DNA from: a virus
Reading direction: 5' to 3' (one strand)
Virus record (IMG/VR): IMGVR_UViG_3300036832_000544
Coordinates: 1 to 43,742 of that record
Length of the DNA: 43,742 nt
Shown here: one piece after another, positions 5,642 to 13,507 of the stretch
How the letters are laid out: every line of letters starts with the position of its first letter
Position numbering within the stretch: position 1 is the first letter of the stretch
Translations under genes and position numbers: made by a program
Notes under the pieces: generated by a model
The model's database searches: none
Told to the model about the DNA's origin: nothing
Seen by the model: the letters and a program-made list of their open reading frames with translations, nothing else

Positions 5642-8119
5642 ATGCCGACAGAAGCACGGATAATTCAACGTGCCTTGACGATTGAATTGATCGCCAAACG
5701 TCGTCTTAATGCGACGGCAATATGGCTGAATCCCGAATCTGCAGCGGCGAACGCCGATGACGCCACCCGAGAATCTCACAAACTCAATACACCGGTCGAG
5801 GATTGGCAGAGCCCGAACGATGACCGCAATATGGCGGTTCGTCTCGTTGATGGGTTCGTAGAACTCCAAATCGCCTCGCCGGACGACATCTGGGCCCGGA
5901 ATTTCTTCGAAGCCTGCGCGAGCCTCAAGGTCGACGCCCGATTCGCCTATGGCGCGCGCGGCCGGCCGATCACCTCGATCATCCTGCATGCCGATCGTCC
6001 CGAGAAGTGGGGCGATCGCTGGCCGCGCGGACATCGAGACAAGGGCGGTCAATGGGTGGAGACAAAGATCGCTTATTCGCCTGCGGCGTCGAAGCCCGTC
6101 TATGTCCATAGCCGGCCGCTGCCGGGGTCGATCTTCGCCAACGACCTGATGGTCTGGCGCCCGCTCGGCAAGCCGGCGGCCGACGACGGCGAGCTCGGGC
6201 TCGAGGATCTCGAGGCCCGCCAGATGGCGACGACAAGCATGGAATCTATTTGTCGGGCGGTCGCCTTCGCCACGCTTGGCTATTGGATCGGGGTCTACCT
6301 CGACGGACTGGATTGGGATCAGAGCCTGACACGGACGATCGGCGGCTGGATCGCACGCCAGATCCGCGAGGGCGCCGACATCAACGCTCGCGGAAAATCG
6401 CTCGAGGGCGTATGCTGGGCCCCGGTCGATAGCCTGGATTCGGCTGACGACCTCCTACGTTACTGTCTGAGACTTGGCGCGGGGCGAGAGCTCCGCGTCG
6501 CTTTCGAGCACGCTGATAGCGCGCTCGACCGGAATCGGCCGGTCGCGGGTTGGCCGGCGATTGAGACGCTCTTCGGCCCACACGCCAGAGTCGGAATCCG
6601 TCGCGCCTTTCGCGCCGGCCTCGATATAGATGTGATCGAGCGCATGTCGGAGCAATATGTCCTCGACACCAGTGAGCATATTTACATCGATCGCGAGACG
6701 CTGCTGAAGGGCGTCTATCCATATTTCCACAAGCAAGACGATCTGGTCCGCCAGTGGGACAACGAGAGCCTTTTCGTCGGCGGCAAACCGCAAAACCCCT
6801 TCCGGCTCTACGCTCGCTCGTCGCTGCGCACAGACGTCCTACGACAGGAGTTTCTCCCCGGCTCCGAGCCTGGAGCCATCCTGCGCTTTTCGCCCGTCTA
6901 CGGGCTGGTGAGCGACGATGAGCGCAGGGCCGACGAATATGTGGTCCTCAATAATTTCGGCGGCTTTCACATCAAGCCCGTCTCAACGATAGACCAAGCC
7001 GTCATGCGCGAGGTCGGAACCATGCTCGATCGGATGCTCGCGCTTTTGACCCAGGACAATGCAGCGCAGATGAAATGGCTAAAGCAATTCATCGCCTGGA
7101 TCAGACAACATCCTGAAGTTAAGGCGCAGGTCTGCCCGATCATCGTCGGCGGTCAGGGCATCGGAAAATCGATGTTTGGCAATGAATTGATGAAAGCGTT
7201 ATTTGGCAATATGGCTGGAGGAGCCGACGCTGGTTCGCTCTCCGACAACAAGTTTATGATCACGCCGTTCGTGCGCAAACTGATCACCTTTATTGACGAG
7301 GTGCATTTAGAAAACGCTGCGGCAATCAATCAAATCAAAAAAATTGTCCGCGCTGACTATGTGTCTGGACAGAACAAATTCGAGAATCAGAAAGACCATT
7401 ACATTCCATCGCGTCTGTTGATCGCCTCCAACGATGTCAAGATCGGGCTGCGCAGCGAGGACGCCGCCGATCGCTGTTTCTTTTTCATCATCGCCTACAC
7501 CTACAAAAATAAGAAGATGACCGTGCCCGCCTTTCAGGCGTGGGCGCAAACTCTCAAACCCTTTTTCGACATTGTCGACGCCAATTTGAAGAACGTCGTT
7601 TTTCGCCAGCATTTGGCTCGTTATTTCATGGATATCGAGGTCACGCGGGCCGAACTGGAAGATCTGACATGCTCGTCGCATGACGACGAGGATGTGGTGC
7701 TCGCGACCATGTCCAAGGAGCGCGAAATAGCGCGGGCGATCGTGGGCGACGCGCGGGTGCAGCAAGGTCTGGATATCACCGCTTGGTTTAACACCCAGCA
7801 ACTGCGCGAGGCGATCAAGCGCATCTATGACGGGCGCAACAGAGTCGAGGCGTCACTGGTGCTGGCGGAATACGAGCAGGCCGGCGTGCTAGAAAAAGAG
7901 TTTGGTGATAACTACAAGTTCAAATACAAGTATGGAACACTGCTGGAGAAGCTGGGCGAGGCGCATGGTTTGGCGGTCCCGCCAAACTGGCGTTTGGAGC
8001 CGGACGATTTCGGCGCCAACGATGTTCTGTCGATGCAGGGGGGTAGAGAGTGGCGAGGCTATCGACAAAGCAAGGCGCCGCGACAAAGGCGCGATCTCGA
8101 CGCTATGCCGGACTTCTAA
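5642..8119 (+). CDS. Phage replication primase/helicase, SF3/DUF5906 type, 825 aa
   Basis: The C-terminal third is an SF3-type helicase: Walker A GGQGIGKS (about 503-510), Walker B LITFIDEVHL (about 548-557) and motif C LLIASNDV (about 592-599), in DUF5906/D5-like order. The N-terminal region (about 60-140) has features reminiscent of archaeo-eukaryotic primase folds, notably FAYGARGRP, but the expected acidic pair appears as VELQI, so primase activity is doubtful. It probably unwinds the origin and loads host replication enzymes. It lies directly after the origin-like region, and no phage polymerase was found. Confidence 0.8.
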   Translation: MPTEARIIQRALTIELIAKRRLNATAIWLNPESAAANADDATRESHKLNTPVEDWQSPNDDRNMAVRLVDGFVELQIASPDDIWARNFFEACASLKVDARFAYGARGRPITSIILHADRPEKWGDRWPRGHRDKGGQWVETKIAYSPAASKPVYVHSRPLPGSIFANDLMVWRPLGKPAADDGELGLEDLEARQMATTSMESICRAVAFATLGYWIGVYLDGLDWDQSLTRTIGGWIARQIREGADINARGKSLEGVCWAPVDSLDSADDLLRYCLRLGAGRELRVAFEHADSALDRNRPVAGWPAIETLFGPHARVGIRRAFRAGLDIDVIERMSEQYVLDTSEHIYIDRETLLKGVYPYFHKQDDLVRQWDNESLFVGGKPQNPFRLYARSSLRTDVLRQEFLPGSEPGAILRFSPVYGLVSDDERRADEYVVLNNFGGFHIKPVSTIDQAVMREVGTMLDRMLALLTQDNAAQMKWLKQFIAWIRQHPEVKAQVCPIIVGGQGIGKSMFGNELMKALFGNMAGGADAGSLSDNKFMITPFVRKLITFIDEVHLENAAAINQIKKIVRADYVSGQNKFENQKDHYIPSRLLIASNDVKIGLRSEDAADRCFFFIIAYTYKNKKMTVPAFQAWAQTLKPFFDIVDANLKNVVFRQHLARYFMDIEVTRAELEDLTCSSHDDEDVVLATMSKEREIARAIVGDARVQQGLDITAWFNTQQLREAIKRIYDGRNRVEASLVLAEYEQAGVLEKEFGDNYKFKYKYGTLLEKLGEAHGLAVPPNWRLEPDDFGANDVLSMQGGREWRGYRQSKAPRQRRDLDAMPDF

Positions 8120-8343
8120 CATGGCCGCTTGCGCTGTCACTCGCCGCACCGGCGCATAGTCACTGCTTTAGTGTATGGCTCTATCCCTATCCGCAGCGCT
8201 GTCACGCGATCGCTCACGTTCCGTTCCCCCCAGAACGAATCGACATCTCCCTACCTGGCCTCCTCGATATCGACTGGGGTCAAGCGGGCGACGACTATCT
8301 GCGGGGGATTGCTTTGCTTCGAAACTTGGTTAATGCTCCCTAA
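8050..8343 (+). CDS. Small exported HCxSxWLYPYPQRC-type protein, 97 aa
   Basis: Starts with GTG at 8050 after AGGGGGG (8038-8044), overlapping the helicase gene by 70 bases in another frame. A basic N-terminus and hydrophobic stretch (YAGLLTWPLALSLAAPAHSH) look like a signal peptide. A CFSVWLYPYPQRC motif and an acidic DIDWG segment follow. I recall similar short proteins in Bradyrhizobium and related prophages, always of unknown function. The two cysteines may form a periplasmic disulfide. Confidence 0.65.
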   Translation: MARLSTKQGAATKARSRRYAGLLTWPLALSLAAPAHSHCFSVWLYPYPQRCHAIAHVPFPPERIDISLPGLLDIDWGQAGDDYLRGIALLRNLVNAP

Positions 8344-8430
8344 CGCCGGGAGCCGGCCGGCCAGCCGTGTGGTCGAGGTTCCTTCGCTGGTTCTCCTCGA
8401 TCCGCTCCCGGAGCCTCTCAGGAGGAATAT

Positions 8431-8706
8431 ATGGCTACGCAACCGCATCCAGAGCCGCCGAAGCCCGCGCCGCCGCCGCCTAAGCCGCCGGAAGATCCTC
8501 AAGACAAAACCGCCGCGACCAAGGCCGAGCTGGAACTGCAGAAGAAGCAGGCCGGCGAGCCGGTTAAGACGATCGCCGACGAGCAGCGTGAGCGCTCCGA
8601 AGAGATGGAGAAAGAGGGCGTCGATAAGTGGATGTCGAAATTCGACCAGCGAGCGCCTGAAGAGCGGCGCCAGCAGATCAAGGGCGTCATCGCCAAGGCA
8701 AGCTGA
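8431..8706 (+). CDS. Proline-rich then charged helical protein, 91 aa
   Basis: Has a strong AGGAGG site before ATG 8431. Residues 1-25 are nearly all Pro, Lys and Ala; the rest is Lys/Glu-rich helix ending QQIKGVIAKAS. No enzyme motif. The stop overlaps the next ATG (TGATG). The 87-base gap upstream contains an imperfect two-step hairpin (GGGAGC 8348-8353 with GCTCCC 8404-8409; TCGAGG 8373-8378 with CCTCGA 8395-8400). Function unknown. Confidence 0.6.
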   Translation: MATQPHPEPPKPAPPPPKPPEDPQDKTAATKAELELQKKQAGEPVKTIADEQRERSEEMEKEGVDKWMSKFDQRAPEERRQQIKGVIAKAS

Positions 8707-9755
8707 TGGCTGTCTTCGCCCCCGGCGATCCGCTTCCACAAGGCTGGATCAGGTTCCCGGACGGCTCAGTCGGGCCGCCGAATCAAGTCGGCAGCGACTG
8801 GAACGCGTCTTTCCGGCAACCGGTCCCGCCGACGCCAGGCGGCCCCGCGAGCACCGTTCCCGGAGCTCTTGCACCGAGCGGCAGCACCCAGATCAGCACC
8901 GGCGGCGGCCCCATTCCGATCACTGATAGCACTGCAGCTCCGCCCGGAGGGACGTCGCTCAACACGACCGGGCCAGAGCCACCTGGCGGCAGCGGTGATG
9001 GCGGGTTCAACCCGTTTTCGCTTCTTCGTGCGATTCCTAATCCTTATTGGAGGGCGGCTATCGCCGGGGCTGACGTTATGGCGCCGACGCCGACAGCCAA
9101 CGACGCTGCGCCGACGAATGCCTGGTTTCAACGGCCGAGCGGCGTCGGCGGTATGCCAGGACCACAGGTCACCAATCCCGAGCAACCTGACCATCCCTCG
9201 ACAATGCGTTATCCCATGTGGCCGACGCCGCCCGCGCCCGCGGCGGCCTCTTCGATTCCTATTGGAGGCGGACCTGGCAATGTCATGGAAGCTCCTACAG
9301 GAACACCCGCAGCGGCGCCGAAGGGCGGCGGCAAGAAAGGGCGCATCAATCCGGCGAACGTTAACCTTGGCCGTGGGGCTCCCGGCGTCACCGCGAACGC
9401 GAGTCCCTTTATCGGAATCGACCGGCCCAACGCTGACGTGACCGGACACGCGCGTGGGTATAATAGCGGCGTTCAAGGCACCGCGCTCGATCTCAGCGGA
9501 CTGTTCAACCATCCGGCGGTTGCGGCTGCAGCGGCGGCGCATCCCGCGGTCCAGGGCGCGCTGGCGCGCGGGGCGCTCATTTCGAAGACGACGGGCAAGC
9601 CAATGCCCATGAGCACGGCCGACGCTGCAGCGAATTTCCATCGCAATAATGCCGGGAATCTAGTTCCCGGCGCGCCGCCGCCGCCGCCGGTCATGCCGCC
9701 TGATATCGCCGCTAAGCGACGCGGATCCACCAGCAGTCAGTCAGGAGGCTACTGA
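8706..9755 (+). CDS. Low-complexity Pro/Gly/Ala-rich protein, 349 aa
   Basis: Begins MAVFAPGDPLPQGWIRFPDG, then long disordered stretches rich in Pro, Gly, Thr and Ala. No signal peptide or membrane helix is evident. The C-terminus is Ala/Asn-rich with a polyproline run (APPPPPPVMPP). It could be a virion-associated or scaffolding-like protein, but nothing in the sequence fixes this. Three small genes follow with overlaps or AGGAGG sites, so 8431-10303 is probably one operon. Confidence 0.55.
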   Translation: MAVFAPGDPLPQGWIRFPDGSVGPPNQVGSDWNASFRQPVPPTPGGPASTVPGALAPSGSTQISTGGGPIPITDSTAAPPGGTSLNTTGPEPPGGSGDGGFNPFSLLRAIPNPYWRAAIAGADVMAPTPTANDAAPTNAWFQRPSGVGGMPGPQVTNPEQPDHPSTMRYPMWPTPPAPAAASSIPIGGGPGNVMEAPTGTPAAAPKGGGKKGRINPANVNLGRGAPGVTANASPFIGIDRPNADVTGHARGYNSGVQGTALDLSGLFNHPAVAAAAAAHPAVQGALARGALISKTTGKPMPMSTADAAANFHRNNAGNLVPGAPPPPPVMPPDIAAKRRGSTSSQSGGY

Positions 9756-9756
9756 C

Positions 9757-9981
9757 ATGATGACGCTCACCAATTTCAACGAAGAACTTAACCGTGTGAT
9801 CAATCTTGGATTGGCCAATGCCGGCAACACAGTTGGCTCCAACACGCCTCTCACCCAAGCGGCGATGGCGACTGCGCTCACCAACGCTTCGGCCGCGGTC
9901 ACCGCCCTTGCTGGCGCGGCGACGACGCACAGTCGCGAGATCGCTGATCCCGGTCCGGCGCTCAACCCGGCGCAACCGTAA
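9757..9981 (+). CDS. Small Ala/Thr-rich helical protein, 74 aa
   Basis: AGGAGG at 9743-9748 precedes ATG 9757; ATG 9760 is also possible. The protein is an amphipathic Ala/Thr/Asn-rich helix (TQAAMATALTNASAAVTALA) of unknown role. Its stop overlaps the next start by one base (TAATG). Confidence 0.6.
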   Translation: MMTLTNFNEELNRVINLGLANAGNTVGSNTPLTQAAMATALTNASAAVTALAGAATTHSREIADPGPALNPAQP

Positions 9982-10127
9982 TGCCCTCCCGGAACGTCAT
10001 GCCTAAGTGGAAGTCTGGCACGCTTCATAGCGGCTCGAAGAAAGGCCCAGTGGTAAAAAATCAAAAACAGGCGGTCGCCATCATGCTGAGCGAGCAGCGC
10101 AAAGAGAAGCGAGGAAAGCGGCCATGA
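9981..10127 (+). CDS. DUF6496-like small basic protein, 48 aa
   Basis: The 48-residue product contains MPKWKSGTLHSGSKKGPVV followed by KQAVAIMLSEQRKEK. This matches the DUF6496 pattern (LHSGSKKGPxVxxxKQAIAI.LSE) seen widely in phages and bacteria. The family is thought to be a small nucleic-acid-associated protein but has no proven function. It overlaps the next gene by ATGA. Confidence 0.7.
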   Translation: MPSRNVMPKWKSGTLHSGSKKGPVVKNQKQAVAIMLSEQRKEKRGKRP

Positions 10128-10303
10128 AACTTAGCGGACGAATCCCGCATGGTCAGGGCGGCGAGATCGCCGGCTTTCCTAAAATGGCCAAGCGGCCGCC
10201 GAAGCTAAAGGGCCGGGTGGCGAACGACGTCGCTCAATATGCGCCGCGTTCACCGGTGATGCCGCCGCCGCAAGGCGACACGAATTTCAGGAAAAAGCGT
10301 TAG
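10124..10303 (+). CDS. Small basic Pro-rich protein, 59 aa
   Basis: Coupled by ATGA to the DUF6496-like gene. The product is highly basic, with repeated Lys/Arg-Pro (KMAKRPPKLKGRVAN) and a C-terminal FRKKR. It may bind nucleic acid. It overlaps by 17 bases with the oppositely oriented gene 10287-10643. No family recognised. Confidence 0.5.
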   Translation: MKLSGRIPHGQGGEIAGFPKMAKRPPKLKGRVANDVAQYAPRSPVMPPPQGDTNFRKKR

Positions 10304-10643
10304 CTTCCCACACCTGAGCGCGGCTCGGCACGCAATTGCAGAAGTCGGCGCTGAAGAGGTTCTGTGCGCCAAGTTGATAATTTGCCTGCATCGCTGACTG
10401 GCTCAGCATCGCCAGCTGCTGCGCCGTGCCGTTGGCCGCGCGTCCGACGTTCTCATAACGCTCCCGCCATGAGTGCGCGATCGACGCCCAGCCCGCGACG
10501 TCCTGCAGTGCGGAGTCCAGTCGCGTCTGCAGCTCCTTGTTTTCGCGCTCCAGCTCCTCGATTCGCTTCGTCGTCTCGACGTCAGGGTTAGCCGGCAGGA
10601 GCTTGGCTGCAACGACGGCGGTGATGAAACTCAAAAGCGACAT
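10287..10643 (-). CDS. Leftward membrane-anchored coiled-coil protein, 118 aa
   Basis: The N-terminus (MSLLSFITAVVAAKLLPA) is one hydrophobic helix. It is followed by a clear coiled coil (TTKRIEELERENKELQTRLD) and a C-terminal region with CNC. The opposite-strand frames here are Arg/Ser/Pro-rich shadows, which favours this one. No strong ribosome site is visible. Topology resembles a one-pass inner-membrane protein, possibly an i-spanin-like or exclusion factor, but that is speculative. It is the only leftward gene besides cro in the early arm. Confidence 0.5.
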   Translation of the reverse strand: MSLLSFITAVVAAKLLPANPDVETTKRIEELERENKELQTRLDSALQDVAGWASIAHSWRERYENVGRAANGTAQQLAMLSQSAMQANYQLGAQNLFSADFCNCVPSRAQVWEANAFS

Positions 10644-10709
10644 GTCAGGGTTCCCGATCAGGGAGACGAGCTGACCATAAAATCACGCTGTGGACAAGTC
10701 CGAATTCGC

Positions 10710-10739
10710 TTGACAAGTCTGCTTTGTTGTCAATATTAC
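10710..10739 (+). promoter_or_regulatory. Promoter for the ssDNA-binding module with dyad repeat
   Basis: TTGACA (10710-10715) is followed after 18 bases by TATTAC (10734-10739). TTGACAA (10710-10716) and TTGTCAA (10727-10733) form an inverted repeat spanning the spacer. GACAAGTC occurs twice, at 10693-10700 and 10712-10719, 19 bases apart. The arrangement suggests a regulated promoter for 10783-12358. Confidence 0.55.
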
Positions 10740-10782
10740 AGTCCTAGAGCCAAGGGTGCTCCACCACAGAAGGACTGAAGCC

Positions 10783-11274
10783 ATGATGAAATTCGACACT
10801 CGGACCGCCGCCGACTACGCCGCCCAGAAGTTGGACTCGCTGCTCGAGCGAGCCACGCGCGACACCGAGGAAGCGCTCTCGACCGGCGATCTTCCCACCG
10901 CCGTCGCGCATTTCGACGAGCTCCGCGAAACCGTGCGTAGCCTGGCGGAGAAAATGACCTTGCTGAATAAGCATATCGAGACGCTCAGCTACGAGCAGCT
11001 GCCGACCATGTTCACCAATCAGGACGTCAAGACACTTACACTTGACGGCGTCGGCCGCGCGACGGTCAATATTCGCTGGACCGCCAGCATGCCCGACAAG
11101 GAAATGGGACTCGGCTGGTTAAGGCAAACCAACAATGCCGGCATGATCCAAGAGACGGTCCATCCGCAAACGTTGGGCGCTTTCGCGAAAGACGAGACCG
11201 CCGCCGGCCGACCGCTGCCGTCTGAAATTTTCAAAGTCACCGCGCAACCCTACATCTCGATCACAAAAGGCTGA
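10783..11274 (+). CDS. Conserved phage protein of the recombination/ssDNA module, 163 aa
   Basis: ATG 10783 follows AAGGACT. Residues 1-75 are a helical, acidic region (AADYAAQKLDSLLERATRDT); residues 90-163 form a beta-rich domain (VGRATVNIRWTAS through FKVTAQPYISITKG). This two-part layout recalls short proteins encoded beside single-strand-binding proteins in podo- and siphophages, sometimes grouped as DUF7173. That name is from memory. It probably works with the product of 11480-12358 in DNA metabolism. Confidence 0.6.
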   Translation: MMKFDTRTAADYAAQKLDSLLERATRDTEEALSTGDLPTAVAHFDELRETVRSLAEKMTLLNKHIETLSYEQLPTMFTNQDVKTLTLDGVGRATVNIRWTASMPDKEMGLGWLRQTNNAGMIQETVHPQTLGAFAKDETAAGRPLPSEIFKVTAQPYISITKG

Positions 11275-11279
11275 TCGGG

Positions 11280-11483
11280 ATGCCTCGCCGTAAACCCCGC
11301 GAACCAGAAAAACGTATCGCCTACAAGGTAGGCGAGGTCGCTGAAATGCTGGGATGCAATCGCAAGACGGTCTGGCGCTGGCTGCAAAAAGGTATTTTGC
11401 GCGAGGTGCCGATCCCCGGCGGTCACCGGCTCGTCGACGTGCGCAGCTTAGAAAAGCTAATGAATGAGAAAGCGAAATCATGA
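11280..11483 (+). CDS. MerR/excisionase-type winged HTH protein, 67 aa
   Basis: The core KVGEVAEMLGCNRKTVWRWL with the later PIPGGHRLVDVRSLEKLM is the standard excisionase-like MerR-type HTH (PF12728-like), in which the second block is the wing. Because no integrase is present, a role as a transcription factor or origin-binding accessory is likelier than excision. It overlaps the following gene by ATGA. Confidence 0.8.
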   Translation: MPRRKPREPEKRIAYKVGEVAEMLGCNRKTVWRWLQKGILREVPIPGGHRLVDVRSLEKLMNEKAKS

Positions 11484-12358
11484 GCAACGAACTCACTGAA
11501 AAGTCTGTCGGAGGCGTTCCTGACTGGATGCGCAAGGCATCCACCGGCGTTAAGATCGGCAACATCGACGCCAGCGACTTGAAGCCGCCTAGGTTGAAAA
11601 TCCTGGCCGGCATGAGCCCGGAAGTCATCGAGGGCACGCCCGGCGCGACTGTCGGTCACTTCTGGATGACCATTTTGAACCGGAGTCTAGGCCCTTCGGT
11701 CACCGGCTCGCTGATCCTACTTCGAAAGTCGTACCACGTTTGGGCGCCGCGCGGCGGCTCGGTTGCCGGCGTCGATCAGAAAGGTCCGTTGGCGACGGCG
11801 ACGGACGGCGTTCACTGGGATCAGCCGAACCAGAAATGGGAGGTGAAGTTCCAGGGCAACCCAACGGTCTATGAATGGAAGATCGGTAAGTTGGTCACCG
11901 ACTTTAAGGCCGACAAGTTTGGCTCCGGCCAGGACGACGATCCGCGTTCGAAGCCGATCGCTACGCTCACCTACGATTCGTTGTGGCTGGTCGACATTGG
12001 CGAGGGCAAGAAGCAGCTGGCGGTGTTCACCGCTTCGCGCACCGGCGTCCAGCCGACGACCAATTTTATTAGCACCATGATGATGATGGTGGGCGTCGAC
12101 CACTTCTATCAGCGCTATCGAATCGTGTCGAAGAAGTTGACCGGGCCAACTGGAGACCCCTATTTCAGTTTCGAGTATCAGCACATCGGCAACATCCAAG
12201 ACGAGACCGAGGGCGCCGCCGTACGGGCGCTCTACGAGCAATATTCGAAGTCTGGGTTTGTGGTCGATCTGGGCGAAGAGGCCGAGAAGATTCAAGAGGC
12301 CAAGCGGCCGTATGAGCCGTCAAAGGGCCACGAGGACTTAGAGGACATTCCGTTCTAA
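11480..12358 (+). CDS. Putative phage ssDNA-binding protein with SSB-type acidic tail, 292 aa
   Basis: The body is beta-rich with many aromatic and basic residues, and no enzymatic motif was seen. The last residues, EDLEDIPF, match the canonical DDDIPF tip by which bacterial SSB recruits partners such as PriA, RecO, Exo I and clamp loader. The protein is larger than bacterial SSB (about 170-180), so the fold may be a phage-specific one. Its neighbours fit DNA replication and recombination. It is the best candidate for coating ssDNA during phage replication. Confidence 0.55.
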   Translation: MSNELTEKSVGGVPDWMRKASTGVKIGNIDASDLKPPRLKILAGMSPEVIEGTPGATVGHFWMTILNRSLGPSVTGSLILLRKSYHVWAPRGGSVAGVDQKGPLATATDGVHWDQPNQKWEVKFQGNPTVYEWKIGKLVTDFKADKFGSGQDDDPRSKPIATLTYDSLWLVDIGEGKKQLAVFTASRTGVQPTTNFISTMMMMVGVDHFYQRYRIVSKKLTGPTGDPYFSFEYQHIGNIQDETEGAAVRALYEQYSKSGFVVDLGEEAEKIQEAKRPYEPSKGHEDLEDIPF

Positions 12359-12360
12359 TC

Positions 12361-12395
12361 CCCCGCGGGATCGATTGGACGCGATCCCGTAGGGG
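12361..12395 (+). terminator. Strong 13-bp hairpin after the SSB-like gene
   Basis: CCCCGCGGGATCG (12361-12373) pairs with CGATCCCGTAGGGG (12382-12395) with one wobble and one bulged A, around an eight-base loop. It starts two bases after the SSB-like stop and lacks a T-tract. It may stabilise the mRNA end or give partial termination. Confidence 0.55.
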
Positions 12396-12458
12396 CTAGG
12401 AGGGGCCGCCCCGCGTTGCAGCCACAGCGGTCCCTCCGCTCTATCCGACAGGTGCAAA

Positions 12459-12662
12459 ATGCCAATGAGCCAAGACGAGTACGAACGAATTTCCGCGATC
12501 ATCACTCACGCCACGCTGACTAAGACTATTGAATACGCCTATCCGAACATGCCGCCGAGCGAGCAGGACGCGCTGATCGTTGGCGTGATCGACCGCATGG
12601 CCCGGATGCGCGGCTGGTCGGTGCGGCGCGAGTTCGTGCTCAGTGAGGAGGAGAGGGAATGA
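12459..12662 (+). CDS. Small acidic helical protein, 67 aa
   Basis: ATG 12459 follows AGGTGCAAA, a leader also used at 43468. The translation MPMSQDEYERISAIITHATL is helical and acidic, ending LSEEERE. Unknown function. The stop overlaps the next ATG. Confidence 0.6.
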   Translation: MPMSQDEYERISAIITHATLTKTIEYAYPNMPPSEQDALIVGVIDRMARMRGWSVRREFVLSEEERE

Positions 12663-12844
12663 CCCCGCATGAATTTATAAATAGAATTAGGAGCTTGTAC
12701 AATATTGATCACCACAATCTGCCTGAATTGACCAGTGATCAGTGGGAGCAGTTCCGGAAAGACCCTCCGAGGTACTTGATTAATTTGGCTGACAAGGTTC
12801 AGAGCGAAGCTATCGTTCGGGAAGTCGAGAAGCGCCAGATATGA
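12659..12844 (+). CDS. Conserved short phage protein, 61 aa
   Basis: The pattern FINRIRSLYNIDHHNLPELT then DQWEQFRKDPPRYL matches a small family I recall in alphaproteobacterial phages (IDxxxLPELxxxQWxxFxxxPxRY), of unknown role. Base composition is AT-richer than its neighbours, which may mark recent exchange. ATGA coupling at both ends. Confidence 0.65.
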   Translation: MTPHEFINRIRSLYNIDHHNLPELTSDQWEQFRKDPPRYLINLADKVQSEAIVREVEKRQI

Positions 12845-13122
12845 AAACAGTCCGCGTCGGCAACGGTCGCATTTACGAGGTGCCGACCACCTTCGCTGAA
12901 GGTGAGGAGATGATCACTAAGGCGATGAGCTACCACGAGGGCCGCGGCAGCAATCTGGCGCTCCAAGCCAAATGCGCGCAGATCGCCTACGGACTGTTCT
13001 GCGACCAAGAGCTCACCGCCGACCCCACCGAGGCGCTTTGCTTTCTCATCCAGCGCATCTGTCAGCGTAAAGGAGCCGGACTTGACGCCCGACAAACTAG
13101 CGAAGATTCGGGCGCTCGCTAA
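12841..13122 (+). CDS. Hypothetical phage protein, 93 aa
   Basis: Overlaps upstream by ATGA. The product starts with a short beta hairpin (MKTVRVGNGRIYEVPTTFAE), then helices with three cysteines. The C-terminal 14 residues overlap the next gene in another frame. Function unknown. Confidence 0.55.
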   Translation: MKTVRVGNGRIYEVPTTFAEGEEMITKAMSYHEGRGSNLALQAKCAQIAYGLFCDQELTADPTEALCFLIQRICQRKGAGLDARQTSEDSGAR

Positions 13123-13507
13123 TGACCCCCGCGGCGATCCGGCAACGCGCGCGATCGCTCAGGCGGCCCTCAAGCGCTATGCGACGCTTCAACAAGACGC
13201 CAATCTGGGGGCGCAAGCGCGATACGCGCACAACCCGCCGAATCCACGTATGCAAAACACACCGGAATACAATCGCTTCCGGTTTATGGATCTCGGCAGT
13301 TGGCGGATGACAGCGAATGGCAACCCGTCGCATCTCATCGTCCACAAGGGCAAGTCGTATCGCGTCGTGCTGTTCCGACACAAAAAGCGGCCGACGCACG
13401 GTTGGATGCGCGTCGACACGATCACCGATAAGACCGAATTTTCTGGCGCGTTTACAACCAGAGAGGAGGCGCATGCTGACGCATGGAAAAGCTTGATGGC
13501 GATCTAG
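13082..13507 (+). CDS. Hypothetical phage protein with N-terminal KIRALANDP helix pair, 141 aa
   Basis: TTG at 13082 has an AAAGGAG site about seven bases upstream and no later good start is present, so it is chosen. Residues 1-35 (LAKIRALANDPRGDPATRAI) resemble the short repeat-like helical motif of DUF2786-type proteins. The rest is beta-rich and basic (FRHKKRPTHGWMRVDTITDK). It may bind nucleic acid; the function is unknown. Confidence 0.6.
   Translation: MTPDKLAKIRALANDPRGDPATRAIAQAALKRYATLQQDANLGAQARYAHNPPNPRMQNTPEYNRFRFMDLGSWRMTANGNPSHLIVHKGKSYRVVLFRHKKRPTHGWMRVDTITDKTEFSGAFTTREEAHADAWKSLMAI

Noticed and set aside
8129-8926. 265-aa rightward frame
   Set aside because: Arg/Pro/Ser-rich shadow that crosses three better-supported genes (8050-8343, 8431-8706 and 8706-9755).
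8766-9641. 291-aa leftward frame opposite the Pro/Gly-rich gene
   Set aside because: Very Arg-rich antisense frame without a ribosome site. Low-complexity GC-rich genes often leave such open antisense frames.
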